Below are positions 1-4,273 of a stretch of 10,903 bases of DNA, in pieces. The position numbers were made by a program, and so were the translations under genes. The notes beneath the pieces were generated by a model. That model saw only the letters and a list, made by a program, of their open reading frames with translations, ran no database searches and was not told the origin of the DNA. The stretch covers positions 1 through 10,903 of the forward strand of contig JAAZNU010000359.1 in NCBI GenBank assembly GCA_012798135.1. Reading direction: 5' to 3'. Source of the DNA: Veillonellaceae bacterium (GTDB lineage: Bacteria > Bacillota_C > Negativicutes > UBA1444). The stretch's first letter is position 1, and every line of letters begins with the position of its first letter.

Positions 1-660
1 GGTTATGCTCTTCATATGCTGCCTGCTAATGGCTCCAGGAATTGTCAGTAGGGCGATGACCATTATTATTCCTACTATCTTTATCAAAACCACCACACTG
101 AAGGCTACCATACAGAGCAGCAGGAGTCTCAATCTTTGTACAGGAAGGCCGATGGCCTCTCCGTAAGCTGGATCAAAGCTCAGGATGAGAAATTCCTTGT
201 AAAGCAGAAATACCAGGATCAGGACGGACAGGGTGAGTCCCAGGATGAGGGAGACGTCATTCCAGGTAACCGCCAGGATGTTGCCGAAGAGGTAACCATA
301 AAGGTCTTTGGCATAGCCCTTGCTCAGGCTCATGAAAATTATTCCCAAGGCCATTCCTGTGGCAAGAAAAACACCGATGGCAGTGTCCTCAGAGACACGC
401 GAGCGAGAGCTGACGGTGCCAATACCCAGGGCCGTTAAAACGGCCGAGGCTATTCCAAGGCCCAAGGGGTCCATGCCCAGGAAATAGCCAAAACCGATCC
501 CTCCGAAGGCGGCATGGGCGATGCCATCACTTATGAATACAATTTTATTTAATATTACATATATCCCTATTATGCTGCATAGCACAGATGCGACAAGGCC
601 TGCTGCAAGCGCGCTGCGCATGAAGTCGTACTGGAGAAAATCAATTTGAAGCTCAATCAT
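1..660 (-). CDS. ZnuB/TroC-like metal ABC transporter permease (3' end cut by window edge)
   Basis: Reading the minus strand from an ATG at 660 gives 220 codons without a stop up to base 1, so the C-terminus lies off the window. The protein begins MIELQIDFLQYDFM and is strongly hydrophobic, with several membrane-spanning stretches. One example is the segment near the edge ending in VIALLTIPGAISR, typical of the ABC-3 family of Zn/Mn/Fe permeases. Another family hallmark is the segment IGIYVILNKIVFISDGIAHA (about residues 31-50), where an SDG-xx-HA motif follows the first helices. It would form the channel through the cytoplasmic membrane for metal delivered by the binding lipoprotein. A GAGGAG Shine-Dalgarno sits two bases before the ATG, which is rather close. 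It overlaps the ATPase gene by 8 nt, indicating co-translation. The transported metal cannot be told from the permease. Confidence 0.9.
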   Translation of the reverse strand, partial: MIELQIDFLQYDFMRSALAAGLVASVLCSIIGIYVILNKIVFISDGIAHAAFGGIGFGYFLGMDPLGLGIASAVLTALGIGTVSSRSRVSEDTAIGVFLATGMALGIIFMSLSKGYAKDLYGYLFGNILAVTWNDVSLILGLTLSVLILVFLLYKEFLILSFDPAYGEAIGLPVQRLRLLLLCMVAFSVVVLIKIVGIIMVIALLTIPGAISRQHMKSIT

Positions 661-1408
661 GTCTCCTCAAAACCCTATGGGGCGTGCCATGTGCAATCAT
701 CTCCACAGGGCAGCCGTAGGCCTTCTCGATGTCCTCACGGGCCAGCTCCCCAGAGCCATGGTAATAGAGCCGCTGATTCAAGCAGGCGATTTTTTTAACA
801 TGGGTGGAGACCGCTGTGATGTCATGGGATACCAGCACAATTGCAATGCCCATATCGCGATTAAGGCGAGAGAGAAGATCGTAGAACTCAGTCTGCTGGG
901 CTGAGTCAACTCCTGATGTCGGCTCGTCGAGCAAAAGCAACCTGGGATCTGAAACGAGAGATCGCGCCACAAAGACCCTCTGCTGCTCGCCTCCAGAGAG
1001 AGAGCCAATCTCGCGCTCCGCGTGGCCGCCCATTCCAACTGCCTCCAGGGCCCGCATTGAAGCATCGCGGTCCTCGCGGCCATAGCGCCGCAACAGGCCT
1101 GCCCGGCTATATCTTCCCATGAGAACAACTTCCAGGGCTTTGACTGGAAAGTTCTGATCAAAGAGAGTTTTCTGGGGCATGTAGCCTATGCGCCCGCGCG
1201 CATCCTTGGGAGACTTGCCAAAGATCAAAACTGTGCCTCGGTCGGGTTTTATCAGACCGAGCATGACCTTGAGGAGTGTGGACTTCCCGCCGCCGTTTGG
1301 ACCTATCAGGCCCAGGAAATCGCCCTCCTCAAGATCCAGGTTTATCTCCTCCAGGACAGGGTGCGTCCTGTGGTAGACCCAAAGGCCGCGAATTGATACG
1401 ATATTCAT
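653..1408 (-). CDS. ZnuC-like metal ABC transporter ATP-binding protein
   Basis: This is a complete 251-residue ABC ATPase that powers metal import from the cytoplasmic face of the membrane. All nucleotide-binding motifs are present: Walker A GPNGGGKST at residues 36-44, Q-loop glutamine at about 79 (MPQ), signature LSGGEQ at 137-142, Walker B LLLLDEP at 157-163 and switch histidine H195 (SHD). The length and the MPQ and LSGGEQQR segments are normal for the ZnuC/MntB/TroB group. The ATG at 1408 overlaps the stop of the binding-protein gene (ATGA, 4 nt). The stop overlaps the start of the permease gene by 8 nt, so the three transporter genes are translationally linked. Substrate (Zn, Mn or Fe) is not set by the ATPase. 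Confidence 0.95.
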   Translation of the reverse strand: MNIVSIRGLWVYHRTHPVLEEINLDLEEGDFLGLIGPNGGGKSTLLKVMLGLIKPDRGTVLIFGKSPKDARGRIGYMPQKTLFDQNFPVKALEVVLMGRYSRAGLLRRYGREDRDASMRALEAVGMGGHAEREIGSLSGGEQQRVFVARSLVSDPRLLLLDEPTSGVDSAQQTEFYDLLSRLNRDMGIAIVLVSHDITAVSTHVKKIACLNQRLYYHGSGELAREDIEKAYGCPVEMIAHGTPHRVLRRHD

Positions 1409-2253
1409 GATACGAGGCTCTCAGCTATCATTTTCCCGGCATGGCGCATGTTTTCCAGGTAGTTCTCGGCCAGTGGATCCAGATCGATGATGCGGGCATT
1501 CATCTCTTTGGCGATCACCTCTGCTGCCTTGGGATTGAACTCCGGCTCAACGAAGATTGCAGTGATGTTATTCTTTCTTGCCAGATCGATCACCTCTCCA
1601 AGGTATTTTGGTCCTGGCTCCTTCTCGTTCTCCATCAGAGGCACCTGCTCAAGGTTGTAGTCGCGGGCGAAGTAGGTCCAGGCAGGGTGATGCACTACGA
1701 AGATTTTGCGGTGCGCAGTGGAGAAGCTCTGGTTCAGCTCGGCGTCCAAGGATTGCAATTTTTGCACATATTCCTCTTTGTTCTTGAGATAAAAATCCTT
1801 ATTGTCCGGATCGACCTGAACCAGGCCCTGGTAGATGTTATCCAACTGCACTACAGCATTGCGCAGGGAGAGCCAGATGTGGGGGTCGGCCTCGCCTCCG
1901 CTCTCCCAAACGAGGTCTATGCCTTTGGAGGTGTCTACTACTACCATTTTTTTATTGACCTGTAGCAATCTGTCCATCCAGAACTCGAGGCCCGCCCCAT
2001 TCATGATGTACAGATCTGCATCTGCCACTGCCCTCATCTGCGAGGGAGTGGGCTCGAAGGTGTGGGGCTCGGCTCCAGGAGGTACCAATACTGTGATGTT
2101 GACAAAATCTTTGCCCACTGATTTTATGAGCTCTCTTTGTGGGGCGATGGTAGTCACGACGTTGATCTTGCCTGATGGCAGCTCTTCAGGCGATATACAA
2201 CCGCAGAGGAGAGCTGCAAGCGCAATTACAACCAAGATCGAAAGACCCTTCAT
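1405..2253 (-). CDS. ZnuA/TroA-like metal-binding lipoprotein
   Basis: This 282-residue cluster A-I solute-binding protein captures a divalent metal outside the membrane for the permease encoded downstream. The N-terminus MKGLSILVVIALAALLCGC is a signal peptide ending in a lipobox-like LCG-C, predicting lipid attachment at Cys19. Probable metal ligands are H64 (EPHTF), H125 (DPHIW), H189 (HHPAW) and D259 (DLDP), all family positions. E236 lies in the FVEPEF segment. The acidic/His-rich loop seen in many zinc-specific ZnuA proteins is absent, so zinc versus manganese remains open. I chose the ATG at 2253 over an in-frame upstream start at 2364. The 2253 start gives a clean signal peptide, is preceded by GAGGA about 8 nt upstream, and overlaps the preceding stop as ATGA. 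Confidence 0.92.
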   Translation of the reverse strand: MKGLSILVVIALAALLCGCISPEELPSGKINVVTTIAPQRELIKSVGKDFVNITVLVPPGAEPHTFEPTPSQMRAVADADLYIMNGAGLEFWMDRLLQVNKKMVVVDTSKGIDLVWESGGEADPHIWLSLRNAVVQLDNIYQGLVQVDPDNKDFYLKNKEEYVQKLQSLDAELNQSFSTAHRKIFVVHHPAWTYFARDYNLEQVPLMENEKEPGPKYLGEVIDLARKNNITAIFVEPEFNPKAAEVIAKEMNARIIDLDPLAENYLENMRHAGKMIAESLVS

Positions 2254-2561
2254 AATTTCTTCCTCAGGTTCTTGCCGATGTACTTCGAGCGAGTTTTGCC
2301 ACCTTCCCGCCAGTAACCATACCAATAAGGCCCGTGAGGGCAGCCCTTGCAGTTCTTTCCGCATGAGACGCGCTCCAGGCGATAGGTCATGGAGGCGGAA
2401 TGCCTCTCCTCCACGACCTCCCGCCCTGCGACCTGGTCATTACTAGGCTCTCGCAGGGACGCTTCTTTTTTCAAGATAAGCCCTGCCACAAGGTCCCTTA
2501 TTTCGTAAAGGACCGGCAGATCCTGCTCTTGCAGGCGGTCGTGGATGGATTTGGGCAGCAC
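2250..2561 (-). CDS. Small Cys-containing DUF6788-like protein, first gene of the metal-uptake operon
   Basis: This 103-residue protein has a GTG start. The C-terminal half carries the pattern YRLERVSCGKNCKGC followed by PHGPYWYGYWREGG, then a basic tail (SKYIGKNLRKKL). C67, C71, C74 and H76 could form a small metal or nucleic-acid binding knuckle. From memory this resembles proteins of the DUF6788 type, common in archaea and of unknown function. The N-terminal 30 residues are likely helical. No Shine-Dalgarno precedes the GTG, but a TATA-like box centred about 26 nt upstream fits a leaderless mRNA starting at the GTG itself. Its stop overlaps the lipoprotein ATG by 4 nt, so it is translated together with the transporter. 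Whether it has a metal-related role is only suggested by this coupling. Confidence 0.75.
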   Translation of the reverse strand: MLPKSIHDRLQEQDLPVLYEIRDLVAGLILKKEASLREPSNDQVAGREVVEERHSASMTYRLERVSCGKNCKGCPHGPYWYGYWREGGKTRSKYIGKNLRKKL

Positions 2562-2562
2562 A

Positions 2563-2616
2563 GGATTTCTTATGTAATGGAATTAGATAAAGCTGTTGAC
2601 AGGTTACATAAGATCC
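2563..2616. repeat. Bulged inverted repeat around the metal-operon promoter (candidate operator)
   Basis: GGAT-TT-CTTATGTAA at 2563-2577 faces its reverse complement TTACATAAG-ATCC at 2604-2616. This gives 9 + 4 matched pairs with a two-base bulge, and the 26-nt loop contains the TATA-like box. Each arm is itself nearly symmetric (TTA-nn-TAA), and the two arm centres are about 35 bp apart. The position brackets the promoter, as a repressor or metalloregulator (for example a DtxR/MntR-type protein) would need, but no regulator is known from the window. An RNA hairpin is less likely because the predicted transcript starts inside the repeat. Confidence 0.5.
2583..2591 (-). promoter_or_regulatory. 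TATA-like box of the metal-uptake operon
   Basis: The minus strand reads TTTATCTAA here. Its centre lies about 26 nt before the GTG at 2561, the spacing expected between an archaeal TATA box and a transcription start. This predicts a leaderless mRNA beginning at or near the GTG, in agreement with the lack of a Shine-Dalgarno. The assignment is by position and composition only. Confidence 0.45.
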
Positions 2617-2617
2617 C

Positions 2618-2625
2618 AAAAAAAA
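2618..2625 (-). terminator. Oligo-T run downstream of csa3
   Basis: Eight consecutive A on the plus strand give T8 on the minus strand, about 35 nt after the csa3 stop codon. Archaeal transcription commonly ends at such oligo-T tracts without a hairpin. It would separate csa3 from the metal-uptake operon, which lies on the same strand and starts just beyond it. Confidence 0.45.
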
Positions 2626-2659
2626 CAGTATGACGAAACCACAGAGGCACAAAGTACCC

Positions 2660-3289
2660 TCAAAGAAGCATCTTTCCCGTCAGAGTTATGCGAATCTCCT
2701 TCGTCTTGCCCTTCGGTGAGATCTCCAGGGCCTTGAGGTCTGCAAGCCGGGCTACCTGGCGGGAGACTGTGCTCTCAGAGAGGCCAAGCCGCCCGGCGAT
2801 CTCACTGATAGTGGTAGGCTGGCTTTCGAGCACGTCGTTGAGTATTCTTTTCTGCTTTTCTTCGAGAACTGCTGCGATATTCGGAAGAGCAATTTCATTG
2901 AGGCATCGTTCGATATCGCTGAAGTTGGTTGCCCGGAAAATCTTCAAAGGATGGGAGAGGCAGGCGATAGTAAAGGCCAGAAAGATCTCTCGCGGACCGC
3001 CTGAGAGGTTTGCAAAGACCTGGCCCTCAGATCGTTCCAGCAAGTCCTTCAGAGATAAAACCATCCCTTCGAAATCCCTGTGATCGACGCGGTGAATCTG
3101 CAGATCGATTTTACTGTCGATCTGCCTGGAGAGGTCCCGCACTGCCTGGACTGTCAGCTCTCCGCGCGAATCTCTCTCCTCAATGGGGCGAATGAGAACT
3201 ATTCGGTCGCCACCCTCGATCCCATATTTCACTATCAGGGAGACGATTTGAGATGCATCAAAGCCCGAGAGGGAGATGTAGGTCTTCAT
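2660..3289 (-). CDS. csa3: Csa3-like CRISPR transcription regulator (CARF-like domain + winged HTH)
   Basis: This 209-residue protein starts MKTYISLSGF, a Rossmann-like first strand typical of Csa3. The N-terminal domain (about 1-125) carries FANLSGGPRE at 92-101. That is the N-x-[ST]-GG-x-[KR] signature which in CARF domains lies at the ligand pocket for cyclic oligoadenylate. The C-terminal part (about 145-209) is a winged helix-turn-helix, with TTISEIAGRLGLSESTVSRQ at 159-178. Csa3 proteins act as activators or repressors of cas and adaptation genes or of arrays. An ATG two codons upstream (3295) is also possible. I prefer 3289 because it fits family N-termini and lies about 27 nt from a TATA-like box, suggesting a leaderless mRNA. 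The gene is divergent from cas6, so the shared region is its obvious target. Confidence 0.88.
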   Translation of the reverse strand: MKTYISLSGFDASQIVSLIVKYGIEGGDRIVLIRPIEERDSRGELTVQAVRDLSRQIDSKIDLQIHRVDHRDFEGMVLSLKDLLERSEGQVFANLSGGPREIFLAFTIACLSHPLKIFRATNFSDIERCLNEIALPNIAAVLEEKQKRILNDVLESQPTTISEIAGRLGLSESTVSRQVARLADLKALEISPKGKTKEIRITLTGKMLL

Positions 3290-3311
3290 TGACATACATT
3301 GAAGATTGTAT

Positions 3312-3319
3312 GCATAAAT
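3312..3319 (-). promoter_or_regulatory. TATA-like box for csa3
   Basis: The minus strand reads TTTATGCA, centred about 27 nt upstream of the ATG at 3289. No Shine-Dalgarno is visible before csa3, so a leaderless transcript from this element is plausible. It overlaps the TGCA at 3311-3314, so a protein bound there would compete with TBP. Confidence 0.35.
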
Positions 3320-3327
3320 GCTTTTTC

Positions 3328-3383
3328 ATTGCAGAGGTTTGCATTTAAAAATATACATTTGCAACAAAATGAAATTATTGCAT
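3328..3383. repeat. Four helically phased WTTGCA motifs in the csa3-cas6 intergenic region
   Basis: ATTGCA (3328), TTTGCA (3338), TTTGCA (3358) and ATTGCA (3378) start at steps of 10, 20 and 20 bp, so all four face one side of the DNA. A further TATGCA at 3309 lies 19 bp before the first. The set flanks the cas6 TATA-like box and reaches its predicted transcription start. It is a natural candidate for cooperative binding by Csa3 or another regulator, or for archaeal histone placement. The motif is short and the region AT-rich, so chance is not excluded. Confidence 0.45.
3344..3355 (+). promoter_or_regulatory. TATA-like box of the cas operon
   Basis: TTTAAAAATATA is a good archaeal TATA-box match and the most AT-rich stretch between csa3 and cas6. 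Transcription would begin near 3375, leaving a leader of about 50 nt that contains the cas6 Shine-Dalgarno. All six downstream cas genes are tightly packed, so this may be the main promoter of the interference operon. Confidence 0.5.
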
Positions 3384-3424
3384 CAATCGACAGGTTTAAG
3401 TGCCGGGAGTGTGATCTTTGTTCG

Positions 3425-4273
3425 ATGCCGCAGAAGATCACATTGATCACGAGGCCGCAGACGGCATTTGAGCTCCCTTACAGCGAGGGCTACCAGCTCT
3501 ACTCGGCGATTCTTAACGTCATGCGCGGATGCGATGAGGCTGCAAGCAAGCACGCTCACGACTCATCGCTCAGCTCTATGTCGATCAGCACTCTTGAGGG
3601 CAAATTTAGGAGAAGTCAGCGGCCTAAATGCAAGGTCGTAGACCCTGCCGGCAGGTACACCTTCCATATTGGGATCACAGATCCCAAAGAGATTGAGATC
3701 TTCCGGGCCATCATTCAGCCGCTTGTTCTGCAAGAGCAGGAGATAATCCTTGACAAGGGGGCGCTCAGGGTGGAGGAGGTCGCGAGCAGCACGGAGGGCT
3801 TCGAGGAGATGGTGGCCTGGGCAGGGATGCAGGGCAGCTCATTTGTGGAGTTCGATTTCCGCTCCACAACCTGCATCCAATACCGCAACACCAAGGTCAT
3901 GGAGATGTTCCCCCACCGAGAAGCGGTCTTCTCCTCGCTCCTGGCCAAGTGGAACGCAGTCTGCCCTGAAGCGCTGAAGATGTCACTGGATAGGGATGAG
4001 ATCTCCCGCTACCTGATGGAGGAGCCACTATCTTACGAGACACACAGCGCGATGGTGAATACCGTGTTTGACAGAGCAAAGGGCCATCCGAGGCCGATCC
4101 TCAAGCAGGGATTTCAGGGACGTTGTAGGTATATCTTTGCGAAGGAGGCGCCGAAGGATGTCAGGAATGCTGTCTTGGCCCTTGCCAAGTTTGCGGAGTA
4201 CAGCGGGGTTGGGAGCGCCGTGGCCCGCGGGTGCGGGGCGGTGAGGGTGACGATGGGGGAGGTGGAGAGATGA
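3425..4273 (+). CDS. cas6: Cas6 CRISPR RNA endoribonuclease
   Basis: This 282-residue RAMP protein would cut the precursor CRISPR transcript within the repeats to give crRNAs for the I-D complex. The start of the protein (MPQKITLITRP) gives the first ferredoxin-fold strand. GFQGRCRYIF at 229-238 and the glycine-rich YSGVGSAVARGCGAV at 259-273 match the C-terminal Cas6 signature. H43 or H45, just after the first helix, are candidates for the general-acid histidine. I chose the ATG at 3425. GGGAG and GTGATC (3405-3416) form a split Shine-Dalgarno about 9 nt upstream, and the family N-terminus starts there. The reading frame stays open upstream to a TTG at 3299, but that segment contains the promoter. 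The gene is G+C-rich, up to 47 of 60 bases at 4201-4260, unlike the following gene. Confidence 0.93.
   Translation: MPQKITLITRPQTAFELPYSEGYQLYSAILNVMRGCDEAASKHAHDSSLSSMSISTLEGKFRRSQRPKCKVVDPAGRYTFHIGITDPKEIEIFRAIIQPLVLQEQEIILDKGALRVEEVASSTEGFEEMVAWAGMQGSSFVEFDFRSTTCIQYRNTKVMEMFPHREAVFSSLLAKWNAVCPEALKMSLDRDEISRYLMEEPLSYETHSAMVNTVFDRAKGHPRPILKQGFQGRCRYIFAKEAPKDVRNAVLALAKFAEYSGVGSAVARGCGAVRVTMGEVER
4258..4264 (+). promoter_or_regulatory. Shine-Dalgarno that decides the cas10d start
   Basis: GGAGGTG is a perfect match to the archaeal anti-Shine-Dalgarno and lies 5 nt before the ATG at 4270. It favours that start over the in-frame ATG at 4231, which would add 13 mostly Gly/Asp/Glu residues. The site lies in the coding end of cas6, so cas10d translation is likely coupled to cas6. 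Confidence 0.75.

Noticed and set aside
136..438. Plus-strand 100-residue open frame
   Set aside because: It lies antisense to the permease gene, which is clearly coding with hydrophobic family segments; no Shine-Dalgarno or recognisable motif.
2254..2364. In-frame N-terminal extension of the metal-binding lipoprotein
   Set aside because: It would bury the signal peptide and lipobox inside the protein and overlap most of the DUF6788 Cys region; ATG 2253 has its own Shine-Dalgarno.
2593..2602. CTGTTGACAG short palindrome in the metal-operon promoter
   Set aside because: Only four pairs around a two-base centre; too short to support as a separate site beside the longer inverted repeat.
3299..3424. 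In-frame extension of cas6 upstream to a TTG, including a CxxCxxC pattern (CRECDLC)
   Set aside because: The segment contains the TATA-like box and phased motifs, the family N-terminus begins at 3425, and a Shine-Dalgarno precedes that ATG. The cysteines are probably chance translation of regulatory DNA.
3296..3424. Possible degenerate CRISPR repeat or array remnant in the csa3-cas6 gap
   Set aside because: The only recurring unit is the 6-base WTTGCA; there are no repeats of 25-37 bases with spacers, so it is better read as regulatory DNA.
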